DNA of 64,000 nt from Rhizomys pruinosus. Lineage: Eukaryota > Chordata > Mammalia > Rodentia > Spalacidae. Below, piece after piece: positions 46,944-56,959 of this stretch. The stretch covers positions 23,535-87,534 of the forward strand of contig VZQC01008830.1 in NCBI GenBank assembly GCA_009823505.1, in the 5' to 3' direction. Below the pieces are notes generated by a model. That model had not been told where the DNA came from. It saw only the letters and a list, made by a program, of their open reading frames with translations, and searched no databases. The translations under genes were made by a program, and so were the position numbers. Position 1 is the first letter of the stretch, and the number at the start of each line of letters is the position of its first letter.

Positions 46944-47690
46944 TGGCTATTGGCTCTCTCCTTGGAGGAATAACACCCCCTGGCTGATTGTCACAAGATT
47001 ACATCTCTAATGGTTAGGAGAGATTTTATTAAACAACCACAGACACCTGCCCTACTTGACCAGAGAAACTGTAGATCATGAAATTGAATATCATCCAAAC
47101 ATTCTCGTTTGTCTATAACAAAGTACCTACCATAACAATTAGTTATGTTTAAATACCCATATATCTTATTGTGTGTGCTTCATTAGTAGGATGAAACGGC
47201 TCTCTATTAGTACTGTTTAAATAACCTAAATATCTAATTGCATGAGCTTCATCAGTAGGATTTTGAAAGGTTATGCCTGGACAAGTTGCCAGCCCATGAA
47301 AGAAAACAGAACAGGAATGACTAGAGACCAAGACATAGCTCCAGAGAAAGTAGAGTGTTTTTGCTTCTCATCCACCCGTGCCTTTTCTAAGCCTAGGGAA
47401 CAATCTGCGAAGAGGGGCATGGTAGACGTAATGGTTTCGATTGGGGTCTGTTACTGGTGAAACTCCAACAATATTCGAATGGACATCTCCATTTTATCAA
47501 CTTGATTGTTTGAACATACAAGCCCTCCCTTTCAGGATTGTGGGGACCCATGAGCTGTGTGGGTTTTGGGCACAACTGCTTGCCAAATTGGTTTTACATG
47601 TCACTCACCAAATTATCACCTATGTTAAAAAAAAATGAAACCAAAACCAAAAACAAAAAAAGCAGAGACCGATGAGAAAACTTAGGCAGA
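46944..47690 (+). repeat. Unit U copy C (3' half)
   Basis: 'tggctattggctctctcctt' to 'ttggttttacatgtcactca', then the A-rich lead into an L1 type Y 3'UTR. Contains a local duplication of about 60 bases near 47140-47240 ('attagttatgtttaaatacc' and 'attagtactgtttaaataac'). Confidence 0.8.
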
Positions 47691-47694
47691 TGGG

Positions 47695-48035
47695 CTTGCT
47701 GTGTTAGAACCACCACAACCAAGGGAACTAATAAAAGGAAGAGTTTATTTGAGCTTATGATTGACAGTTCCAGGCACATTAGAGTCTGTCATGCCAGGGA
47801 GGTAATGTGGCAGGAAGTATCCAAGCAGAAAGCAGAGATTCAAATAGGCCCAGGAAGTAAAGAATGACTTGAGATCAGCAAGGCTTTTTGAACTCTCTAA
47901 GCCCACCCCCAATGACGTACTTCCTCCAGCATGGCCATGCCTTTTAAGACCTCCCACAATAGCACCACCAACTTGGGACAAAATGTCCAAATACTTGAAG
48001 CCCATGAGAGACATTCTCATTCAAGCCACCACACT
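47695..48035 (+). repeat. Rodent interspersed repeat, 'tgctgtgac' family
   Basis: Diverged copy: 'taaaaggaagagtttatttg', 'cccacccccaatgacgtact', 'ccagcatggccatgcctttt', ending 'ctcattcaagccaccaca'. Confidence 0.6.
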
Positions 48036-48039
48036 GCCC

Positions 48040-48212
48040 TCACAGAGAAGCAAGTTTGATTCTCAGGATCTACCTTGGGCAGCTCACAACTGCCTATAAT
48101 CCCAGCTCCAAGAGATCCGGTGGCCTCCTTTGGCTTCTTTGCACATTGCACTCACATATACAAACCCACACACATATACAGATGATTAAAAATAAAAATA
48201 AAATCTTTAAAA
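48040..48212 (+). mobile_element. B3-type SINE, 5' truncated
   Basis: 'gaagcaagtttgattctcag', 'cacaactgcctataatccca' and an A-rich tail 'aaaaataaaaataaaatctt'. Confidence 0.7.
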
Positions 48213-48877
48213 TAAGTAAATGCTCATATTTCCTTGCCTTCCCCTTTCTGACTCCAAGTACTATTTCAGGCTTCTTCTACCTGGGACAGTTATGCCGAGA
48301 ATAGGTGGTGACGAATAGCCCAGTTAGGTTCCCATGCCTGAATGAGACACAGACCCCCTGGCTGCCTCACCTTGATTGAAAAAACACATTCAAACCCGCC
48401 ATCGATATTTTTCTAGAAATGCTGCCTCCTCACATGGTCTACTCCTGATGGAATGAGGTGAGTTCTCCATTAATTGTAGCAATACCATTAACTACATAAT
48501 CAGAAAATGAAATGGATTGGTCCACTTCCACTCTTAGGAGTTAATAGAAATGGTCAGAAAATAAACAAATACTGCTAAGGCTGAAAAATGGGTTTTTCCT
48601 CTTGGTCATCTGACTGGATTAGGCTGTTCCAATGGCTTTGTTTGTTTAGGAGGCAGCAATAAATCTCAGGAATTAGCATGGACAGCTCAAGAGGGGCCAG
48701 CACTGTGACCTCTAGCCTTGGCTCCTCTCCACCATGTTGGCTTTTCCAATCCCCACCAGTGGGAACGGCCAGCACTGCTCTGCCTCTGGGAAGAGGAAAA
48801 GGTCATGAGAATAAGACTTCTTTCAGTTGTTCAGACCTTCCAGAATATGGAGCCAGCTTAGACAAGATACCAGTTTT

Positions 48878-48962
48878 AGGCTGGGAGGTGTAACTCAGTG
48901 GTAGAGCACTTGTCAAGCCTATGGAAGCCCCTAGGCTCCATTCTTAGCACCACAAAAGAAAT
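48878..48962 (+). mobile_element. ID SINE
   Basis: 'gtgtaactcagtggtagagc' A box, 'ctaggctccattcttagcac' B-box region, short A tail 'cacaaaagaaa'. Its noisy mirror is near 46390-46478. Confidence 0.8.
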
Positions 48963-49349
48963 CATACTAGTGCTATCTGCATTAGTGGAACTTGGCTACC
49001 TTACCACCACTGGGCACCCAAGATGACCTGGCTTGATCACCATCAGATAAGTAAACAGACTCAATAACACTGACCTGTTTTTATCTTTGGTGGCTCCTCA
49101 GCTACAGTGCTATTCTAGGCTTGTATCATTCATAAATTGAGTGATCAGGGATTGTGAATTATATCCTACCTTCCTGACCTCAGCTTTACCTGGTAGCAGA
49201 TGTCCAAATACTTCCTGTCCCAGCTGGAAAGCAGCAGATGAAACCTCAGGGTTAAGCATGGTGAGATTCCCCAGAGACACAGTAAGCAGAGCTTGAGACT
49301 TTTGACCCAGAAACTGCACACAGTGCTCTGAATAGTAATAGAATTGCAG

Positions 49350-49515
49350 GATTAAGCCAGGCATAGTGGCGCACGCCTTTAATCCTAGCACTCTGGAGGC
49401 GGAGGCAGGTGGATCTCTGGGAGTTCAATGCCAGCCTGGTCTACAGAGTGAGTTCCAGGCCAGCTGGGGCTACAGAAAGACCTTGTCTCAAACACACACA
49501 CACACACACATACAC
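49350..49515 (+). mobile_element. B1 SINE with (CA)n tail
   Basis: 'aagccaggcatagtggcgca' head, 'gagttccaggccagctgggg', then a CA run (49492-49511). Confidence 0.94.
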
Positions 49516-49534
49516 AAATAATAATTATTATTTT

Positions 49535-49760
49535 TAGTTATGTATATATGTGTGTGCATAAATTTATGTGCACCAAGTGCATACAGGTCCCTGTAGAGGC
49601 TAGATGGTATGAAATCATCTGGAATTGGAGTTCCAGGTGGTGGTGAGCTGCCTCATGTGAATGCTGGGAGCAGAACCTGGGTCCTCTGCAAGAACAGTAA
49701 GTCATCTCTCCACCCTGGGTCCTCTGCAAGAACAGTAAGTGATCTCTCCAACCCCAATAC
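49535..49760 (-). mobile_element. B3-type SINE with partial 5' duplication
   Basis: 'tgtgtgcataaatttatgtg', 'ggagttccaggtggtggtga'. The 'gggtcctctgcaagaacagt' block occurs twice (about 49679 and 49717), showing a short tandem duplication of the SINE head. Confidence 0.85.
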
Positions 49761-49789
49761 ACCTATTTATAAGTTAATTTTTTGTGTGT

Positions 49790-49985
49790 ATGGTGTATGT
49801 GTAGATTTGCTTGCCGATGCATTTGTATGTGGAAGCCAGAAGTTGACACTGTGTGTCTCCTTTAATAGTTTCTCCAACTCGTTTTTGAGAGACAATTTCT
49901 TACTGAAGTGAGAGCTTACCGATTCAGCTAGATTAGCTGGACAGCAAGCCCTAGTAATTCTGCCTCTGCCTCTTCAAGCAGTGGA
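49790..49985 (-). mobile_element. B4 SINE
   Basis: 'gaagccagaagttgacactg', 'cttactgaagtgagagctta' and 'ctggacagcaagccctagta' read as the complement of a B4. Confidence 0.7.
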
Positions 49986-49998
49986 ATATAGATGTGGC

Positions 49999-50029
<31 letters not shown>

Positions 50030-50275
50030 TAATTATAAGTTATTTTTTTTGACTTTTATTGATGCTTTATTTCATATATCATTTTCCAGATTCATTTCAG
50101 GCATATTCCTCCCCTTCTCTTCACCCCACCCACTCCCACCCATCCAAGATCATGGCATTCCTGCCGTAAACTTTTCTGCATCTTTCTCTTGTTTTGTTAT
50201 GTGTTCATTTTTTGTTTAACAATAAGGTAATAATTTTGTGAGTACAAGCATCCTTCATGTAAAAACCATTTGCGA

Positions 50276-51271
50276 NNNNNNNNNNNNNNNNNNNNNNNNN
50301 NNNNNNNNNNNNNNNNNNNNNNNNNNNNNNNNNNNNNNNNNNNNNNNNNNNNNNNNNNNNNNNNNNNNNNNNNNNNNNNNNNNNNNNNNNNNNNNNNNNN
50401 NNNNNNNNNNNNNNNNNNNNNNNNNNNNNNNNNNNNNNNNNNNNNNNNNNNNNNNNNNNNNNNNNNNNNNNNNNNNNNNNNNNNNNNNNNNNNNNNNNNN
50501 NNNNNNNNNNNNNNNNNNNNNNNNNNNNNNNNNNNNNNNNNNNNNNNNNNNNNNNNNNNNNNNNNNNNNNNNNNNNNNNNNNNNNNNNNNNNNNNNNNNN
50601 NNNNNNNNNNNNNNNNNNNNNNNNNNNNNNNNNNNNNNNNNNNNNNNNNNNNNNNNNNNNNNNNNNNNNNNNNNNNNNNNNNNNNNNNNNNNNNNNNNNN
50701 NNNNNNNNNNNNNNNNNNNNNNNNNNNNNNNNNNNNNNNNNNNNNNNNNNNNNNNNNNNNNNNNNNNNNNNNNNNNNNNNNNNNNNNNNNNNNNNNNNNN
50801 NNNNNNNNNNNNNNNNNNNNNNNNNNNNNNNNNNNNNNNNNNNNNNNNNNNNNNNNNNNNNNNNNNNNNNNNNNNNNNNNNNNNNNNNNNNNNNNNNNNN
50901 NNNNNNNNNNNNNNNNNNNNNNNNNNNNNNNNNNNNNNNNNNNNNNNNNNNNNNNNNNNNNNNNNNNNNNNNNNNNNNNNNNNNNNNNNNNNNNNNNNNN
51001 NNNNNNNNNNNNNNNNNNNNNNNNNNNNNNNNNNNNNNNNNNNNNNNNNNNNNNNNNNNNNNNNNNNNNNNNNNNNNNNNNNNNNNNNNNNNNNNNNNNN
51101 NNNNNNNNNNNNNNNNNNNNNNNNNNNNNNNNNNNNNNNNNNNNNNNNNNNNNNNNNNNNNNNNNNNNNNNNNNNNNNNNNNNNNNNNNNNNNNNNNNNN
51201 NNNNNNNNNNNNNNNNNNNNNNNNNNNNNNNNNNNNNNNNNNNNNNNNNNNNNNNNNNNNNNNNNNNNNNN
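50276..51271. other. Assembly gap (996 N)
   Basis: Run of N. Reading frames across it are meaningless. Its left border coincides with the end of the inverted-duplication arm. Confidence 0.99.
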
Positions 51272-51622
51272 GATTGGAGCCAGCTGTTATAGAGGTATTC
51301 TCTTGTAAAATCGGTAAAACTGCCTTCTTTAATTGACTAATGGACATAGAAACTGTGAAAAGGATTATTCTCTATTCAGAACCAAATATAATGCTAAAGT
51401 CTCCTCAAGCTATTCACTTAAGCAAAATATATTAATACAGGAGCTCTGACATCAACAATGGATTATTCTACCAAGGAGATGTTGGCCAGGGGATCCAAGC
51501 CCCCACAAAAGGTAAAGGCTCCTTGCCTCCAAACTGGGATATCTTCAGGAAGAGAGGAGATAAGTCCCTGCTGTTGAAGACCTGATATAAACATGGGAAA
51601 GATGTACGGAGACCGCACTTGC
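51272..51622 (+). repeat. Unit U copy D (5' part)
   Basis: 'gattggagccagctgttata', 'aaaaggattattctctattc' and 'ggatccaagcccccacaaaa' align with copies A and B for about 350 bases. It stops at the right-hand duplication. It is the least diverged partner of copy A. Confidence 0.85.
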
Positions 51623-51637
51623 TAGATGTGGCTTTTT

Positions 51638-51760
51638 ATGTGGATGCTGCACATCTGAACTCAGGTCCTCAAGCTTGTGCAATAATGAGATATCTCCCCA
51701 GCCCCAAGAATACATATATCTCTTCAGCCCCATTTAGCTATCTCCCCAGCCCCAAGAATA
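51638..51760 (-). mobile_element. B2/B3 SINE remnant
   Basis: 'gaactcaggtcctcaagctt' and 'gagatatctccccagcccc'. A short repeat of 'agctatctccccagccccaa' follows. Confidence 0.65.
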
Positions 51761-51764
51761 TATA

Positions 51765-52500
51765 CTTTAAAAAGTCACAATGCTTCAAGATAAGTGATAA
51801 TACCACACTTTGTTGCTGACATCTATAGATTTATAGATTATTGTCACATAAATATACATGGGTGTGCAAGTTCCATATGAAAAAAAAGAGATCAGATAAA
51901 TCATGTTATTTTAATATGAAAAGCTATTAGATTTGACTTCTGCTGAATTTAACAAATTAAAATAAAGAAATCACTGAAGCTCAAGGAAAACTTTCTTTGC
52001 CAAAAAGCAATTAAAAATCCTTTTAAGATAAAGAAAATAGATTATAAAGATCATTAGGAGGCTGAAGTCATGATTTCTTGTAGGACTCCATATCTTAAAT
52101 TTTAGATAGTGTGAACTGAAGGAGCTTACCACCTTATTAGATGAGCTATTTAGATTTCTTATGTATCCCTGATTCCTGCCCTTTTGCCATACATTTTTGC
52201 TGCTTTTCTGTTTTATTTTATCAGGGCTTTTAATATTTACATGCTAGTCTGCAATCACAATTCCCTCAGTTAAGTTCTACATCTAATTGGATTCAGTGCT
52301 TACTGTCCCGTTACTTTATCTTGTCCTGAGCTCCTCATTAGATTGCCCTCTTGGTTGACTGAATTTCATTATAAAGTAGTCTTTTTTTAAAGACAGCTCA
52401 TTAGGGCTACATTTTGTGAGTTCTTAATTTATTCATGTCTGAGTTAGCTGCCTGTTGCTTTTATATTTGAAATGCTTGTCTGGGCAAAGTATTTTGAAGT
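51765..52500. other. No gene recognised
   Basis: AT-rich DNA with no recognised gene or repeat. Confidence 0.5.
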
Positions 52501-52504
52501 CACA

Positions 52505-52645
52505 TTTACTTCTCTTTAAGGAGGCATGAAATTGGGAGGAGGCATGATGAAGGAGGGTTCAGAAAGTATTGGATGCAGAAAGGGGTAGATATGATCAAAA
52601 TTTTTATATACATCTATGAAATTTTCAAAGACTAAAAGAATTTAC
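52505..52645 (+). mobile_element. Old L1 (Lx-like) 3' end
   Basis: 'ggggtagatatgatcaaaat', then 'atgaaattttcaaagacta'. It resembles a common rodent L1 terminus. DNA to 53105 shows nothing else recognisable. Confidence 0.6.
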
Positions 52646-53109
52646 TCTGTTTTTGAGAACTAAAATTTTGAAGAAGAGTGTGAAACAAATGATAATTTTC
52701 CCTTTTCTCTGTTACTATGCTATCAAAAAAGTTAATATACTTCACTTTCAATAACTTACCCAAAAGATGTTTTGATACTTTTATATTGTGTTAATGTTTT
52801 TTTATTATGTAGCATGCCTTTTGATTGTAAGATCTTCCTTCATGGAAATAGTCTATATGTCAAAGATCCAGTTGTGGCATTACCTGTATCTATATGACTT
52901 ATTTATTGTTTTCCTCCAGTTTTTTGTGTCTTTTTCCTATACATTCATATTCATTATATCAAATATTTTCTCCATTCAATTTATTATATTTTCTTGTTGC
53001 TTCTAGTTTATTATAATATATATAAAGATTATGTTCTTTCATTTAATTTTCTTAGTACTTTTCTCTCCTCATTCTCTGATATTATTGTACTCCATTTCAA
53101 CTGATTTTT

Positions 53110-53240
53110 TTTGGTCATTTTGAAACAGGGTCTCCCTCTAGTCCCAGCTGGCCTAGAAATCACTATGTAGATGAGGCTGGCCTTAAACTTACAAAGATCT
53201 GGCTGTCCCTGCTTCCTGAGTGTTGGAATTAAAGCCATGC
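53110..53240 (-). mobile_element. B1 SINE, diverged
   Basis: 'cattttgaaacagggtctcc' to 'gttggaattaaagccatgca'. It lacks the last bases where the neighbouring B2 begins. Confidence 0.87.
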
Positions 53241-53241
53241 A

Positions 53242-53455
53242 TTGTATGTGTATGAGTTTTCCCTGTGTGCATGTAAGTGTGCCACATGAATACAATGCCT
53301 GCAGAGGCTAAAGAGGGTGTCAGAGACCCTGGAATTGGAGTTATGGATGGCTGTTAGCTTCTATATGGACGCTAGAAACCCAACCTGGGTCTTCTCCAAG
53401 AGCAGCCAGCCAGTGCTCTTAACCACTGAACCACTGAACCTTCTCTCCAGGCACC
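53242..53455 (-). mobile_element. B2/B3-type SINE
   Basis: 'gtatgtgtatgagttttccc', 'ggaattggagttatggatgg', ending 'ccttctctccaggcacc'. Confidence 0.88.
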
Positions 53456-53493
53456 CTGTCTCCTGTTTTATTTACTATTTTATTGTATTTTAT

Positions 53494-53548
53494 TTAGTGT
53501 GTGTATGTGTGTGTATGTGTATGTGTATGTGTGTATATGTGTGTGTAT
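53494..53548. repeat. (GT)n-rich microsatellite
   Basis: Imperfect GT/GTAT run. DNA from 53560 to 54420 shows no recognised gene. Confidence 0.95.
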
Positions 53549-54424
53549 ACATGCCATGAGCTCTTTCAAGAGCTGAACTTGCTTCTGCATTTTGTGTTAT
53601 GTTTTCTTCAGAATAACTTTTGTTTTTATCTTCCTATCTTTCCCTCCCATCTTCTTTTCCTATAACAAGATGTTTGCAGTTGCCTCTCAATTTTTCAACA
53701 TGCTCTTGTCAGAGCCTTATGTTTTTCATTAGTTTACTTTGTGATAGGTCTTGTTTGTATAACCCTGGCTGGTGTCTTCCTACTGTATGCTCTTAGGCAA
53801 TACAATATAATAACCTTTGACACTGTCTTCCTTACTATCTAGGTCTATCTTTTTAACCCTGGTCTCCCAGTACTGTGAGGTACAGTTCAGTAAACACTCA
53901 TTGGAAATTTTCAGAAAAAAACTGTACTGGGAACTTATGCTATAAATCCTGTTAAAATTGTCTTCCTCTTCTCTACCCAAGGCACATAGCAACATTGGTC
54001 TAAGCATGTTAATATAAATATTTATTGGTCAATTTGGCTACATTATCTCCTTATCTTAATAACAGCAGTACTTTACATCCTAAGACATGTGACATCATCA
54101 GCCATAGTTGGTTTTTTTCCCCCTTCAGCTTTATAGTACTAAGTATGTATTTCTTCCTACAGAGTGGGACTCCAGTCTAATTAGAAAATGGTTGATTGCC
54201 TCCTCAAATAATTGTGATGCTACTTCACCAGTGGAAACTATAGTAGTATATGGAGAATAAGACTAACAGAGTGAATATGTTCATAATGCATTGCATACAT
54301 GTAAGAAATGATAAAAATACTAATAGAAAAATTTAAAAATACTTTAATTTTATGTATATGTACATCCAACACTTTTCAAACTTCTGTCTGACAGAGGTCA
54401 TTTTGCCTACTTCATTGATAATAC

Positions 54425-54845
54425 TTGTACTGGATAGCTTTAGTTGTCTACTTGATGCCTCTGGGTTGAGGGTCCCTCAGCTGAGGAATTACCTCCATTG
54501 GATTGGCCTATAGCCATGTCTGTGGTGGTATTTTCTTGACTGTTGAATGATAGAGGAGGGTCCAGCCCTCTGTGAGCAGTGCCAACCCTGGGCAGGTTGT
54601 TCTGTATTGTATAAGTAAACAGGCTGAGCATAGGATATGTGAGCAAGCCAGTAAGCAGTGGTCCTCATGGCCTGTGCTTCAGCTCCTGCCTCCAGGTTCC
54701 TGCCTTGACTTCTTACCTTGGGCTCCCTCAGTGATAAACTGTGACATGGGAGACGTAAGCTAAATAAACCCTTTCCTCCCCAAGTTGATATTGGTCAGAG
54801 AGTTTTGGCACAGTGAATGAAAGCAAAGTAGACCAATACTGAAAT
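54425..54845 (-). repeat. Rodent interspersed repeat, 'tgctgtgac' family
   Basis: The reverse complement of the element at 59671-60075: 'cctgggcaggttgttctgta', 'gcctccaggttcctgccttg', 'taaataaaccctttcctccc'. Near full length. Confidence 0.75.
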
Positions 54846-54854
54846 ACTCAGAAG

Positions 54855-55150
54855 GATGCTTTTTCGGATTCTTCCCTAAACATCTATTCTCATGCATTCA
54901 TGTTTACTTCTAACCTCTGATTACTATGCTACTAGTAAAGAGTGAACCTTTTATTTCTGTCTAATGCCAACTCTTGAATAAATCTTTGTCAAGAATAGCA
55001 TTCTCATTCTTCTTCTTTTTCTCTCTGGTAATAGTCCTTTCTCTGGATAAATTGATTCAACATGAAGACATGCTGAATTTATTTATTCTCTTAGTTTAAA
55101 ACTGGCTCATGCTGACTCCACTTACAATCCCATTTCCTACCTTTAACATA
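54855..55150. other. No gene recognised
   Basis: Upstream flank of L1-b. No recognised feature. Confidence 0.5.
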
Positions 55151-55164
55151 AGAAATCATTGATT

Positions 55165-55575
55165 TCTCTGGAGCTGCTCCAACTTCTGGCACAGATGGGG
55201 CAAGGCCCCCACCTCTGAGCACCCCAGCAGTCAGTCCATCTGGACTAGGGACTGTGCCAGATCTCTGGAGCTGTTCCAACTTCCGGTCCAGACTGGGTAA
55301 GACCCCACGGCCAGTGCATACCCCGCTGGCCAGTCCATCCAGACCAAGAACTGCCCCAGGTCTCTGGAACTGCTTCAACTTTCCGCCCAGACCAGGTAAG
55401 GCCCCCCCAATCTGAGTGCCCCAGCTGTCATCCCATCCAGACCGGGGACTGCACCCAGGTCTCTGGAGCTGCGTCAATGTCTCGCCCAGACCTTGTAAGG
55501 CCGCAAGCACCTATGCGCACCCAGGCTGTCATCCCATCTGGAACACGACTGCACCCAGGTCCCTGGAGCTGCTCC
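55165..55575 (+). promoter_or_regulatory. L1-b promoter: four ~99-bp tandem monomers
   Basis: The marker 'tctctggagctg' (with variants) starts at 55165, 55262, 55361, 55460 and 55560, so units are 97, 99, 99 and 100 bases. Each holds a 'ccaactt-cc' block, an 'aggtaaggcccc' block and 'gtcatcccatcc-aga'. It is GC-rich with CpGs. In mouse L1 such monomers carry promoter activity; here that is inferred from position. Confidence 0.85.
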
Positions 55576-55844
55576 AACTTCCAGACTAGATCAGGTAAGG
55601 CCCTACTGGCACCTTGGTGGTGACAGGATCGGGCAGGCAAAATCCAGTGCTGCCCACCCCTCTTGTGACTATCCCAGTGGGAAAAGGGAAGGTGACTCAG
55701 AGCACAAAGTAACAGAAGAGACAGCAAACCTTCCAATCTAGAGGAACAGGCCTTCAACCAAAGGAAGAAGCACTTGAATTTCACATCAGATTATAAACAA
55801 TAAATGAAATCCTCATACCAAGAGCAGAAAAGAAAATCAACAAA

Positions 55845-56855
55845 ATGGGAAAAGCAAATAATAAATCCCCACCAAAATCTGTCAGTCCTGTAGAAGATTC
55901 CAACAATGAGTTCTCCATGGAAATAACCCAGAACACAGATCTTTAAAGAACAATAATAGACATACTCAATGAAATCAAGGAAGAGAATGACAAACTCAGG
56001 AATTAAGTGGAAAAACTGAAAAGATCCCAAGCTGAAATGAAACAGGAGATTGACCAGCAAATCAAGGATCTAGAAGAAGAGAATGACAGACTCCAAAGGG
56101 AACTGGGCATACCAAAGAAATCACAGGATGAAATAAAAAAGAAAATTGCACACTCGTCCAATCAGCAGGAAAAGATGGAAGAAAGCCTCAGTAACAGAGT
56201 GGATGAAGCAGAAAGTAGAATATCAACACTAGAAGACAAGGTGGAAGAGCTACAATCAATGCTCAAACAAAGAGTATGAAAAATTTAAAAAATCATAACA
56301 GTGGAACAACCAGGAAATATGGGACACTATGGAAAGATCAAACCTCTGTATCAGAGGGATAGAGGAAGAAGAAGAATCCCAGGACAAAAGTATTGATCAG
56401 ATTATCAACAGAATAATAGAAGAAAATTTCCCCAAACTGAAAAATGACAAACCCGTACAAATACAAGAAGCACATAGGACACCAAATAGACAAGATCAAA
56501 AAGGAATACCCCACACCATATCATAGTTAAAACACTAGACACCCAAAACAGAGAGAAATTACCAAAGGCTGCAAGAGAAAAACAAGGTACATATAAAGGG
56601 AAACCCATCAGAATTACAGCTGACTATTCAGTGCAAACAATGAACACCAGAAGAATGTGGACCAAAGAATTCCCAGTATTAAACGATTATAGATGCCAAC
56701 CCAGATTACCATACCCAGCAAAAATGTGGATCATAGTTGAAGGAGAAAGAATAATGTTTCATGACATAAACAGGATGAAAGAATTCATGTCCAGAAAACC
56801 AACCCTTCAGAAAATACTCAAAGCAATTCAAAGGTCAGAGGAAAGGAGAAACTAA
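55845..56855 (+). pseudogene. L1-b ORF1 remnant (ORF1p)
   Basis: Start MGKANNKSPPKSVSPVEDSN at 55845, matching the L1-a ORF1 start. A stop follows after NTDL (about 55946) and another near 56005. The coiled-coil part is open at 56007-56279 (MEKLKRSQAEMKQEIDQQIK, heptad-like; NRVDEAESRISTLEDKVEEL). The RRM part is at 56329-56526 (LCIRGIEEEEE, IIEENFPKLKNDKP, EAHRTPNRQD). The C-terminal domain runs to RSEERRN and the stop at 56853-56855, after a further frameshift. No functional product is possible without several repairs. Confidence 0.92.
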
Positions 56856-56959
56856 CCCCAAAGAGTGAGAGAGAGAAGTTTATAAAAGTATAAATACAGA
56901 AACACAGACCTAGACCAAGAATGCAAACAGAAAATAAGGTAAAAGGAAGCAGTACACAT

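Larger units (their letters stand above)
48420..50275. repeat. Right arm of the ~1.9-kb inverted duplication
   Basis: The cleaner arm. It holds a complete ID SINE (48878-48962), a B1 (49350-49515), a B3 (49535-49760), a B4 (49790-49985) and an L1 type Y 3'UTR (50045-50225). It stops at the N gap. Confidence 0.93.
49989..51637 (-). mobile_element. L1 type Y / unit U insertion, apparently 5'-inverted, spanning the gap
   Basis: Flanked by tagatgtggcttttt at 49989-50003 and 51623-51637. From the left: T run (tail), complement of the L1 type Y 3'UTR, complement of the unit U 3' end, N gap, then unit U in plus orientation (51272-51622). A 3' part in one orientation plus a flipped 5' part between one pair of target-site duplications is the signature of twin priming. 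The gap hides the inversion joint. Confidence 0.65.

Noticed and set aside
46463..48893. Identical 66- and 71-codon frames at 46463-46781 and 48575-48893, suggestive of a duplicated gene pair
   Set aside because: They are the same stretch in the two arms of the inverted duplication. There is no domain or start context, and the duplication itself looks artefactual.
50205..51347. Long open frames of 340-380 codons on both strands
   Set aside because: They consist almost entirely of the N gap read as unknown residues.
55165..55575. Possible CRISPR or satellite array
   Set aside because: Units are contiguous without spacers and lie directly upstream of L1 ORF1; they are L1 promoter monomers in a eukaryotic genome.
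55091..55784. Repetitive 118- and 139-codon minus-strand frames
   Set aside because: They run antisense through the L1-b promoter monomers. No coding evidence.
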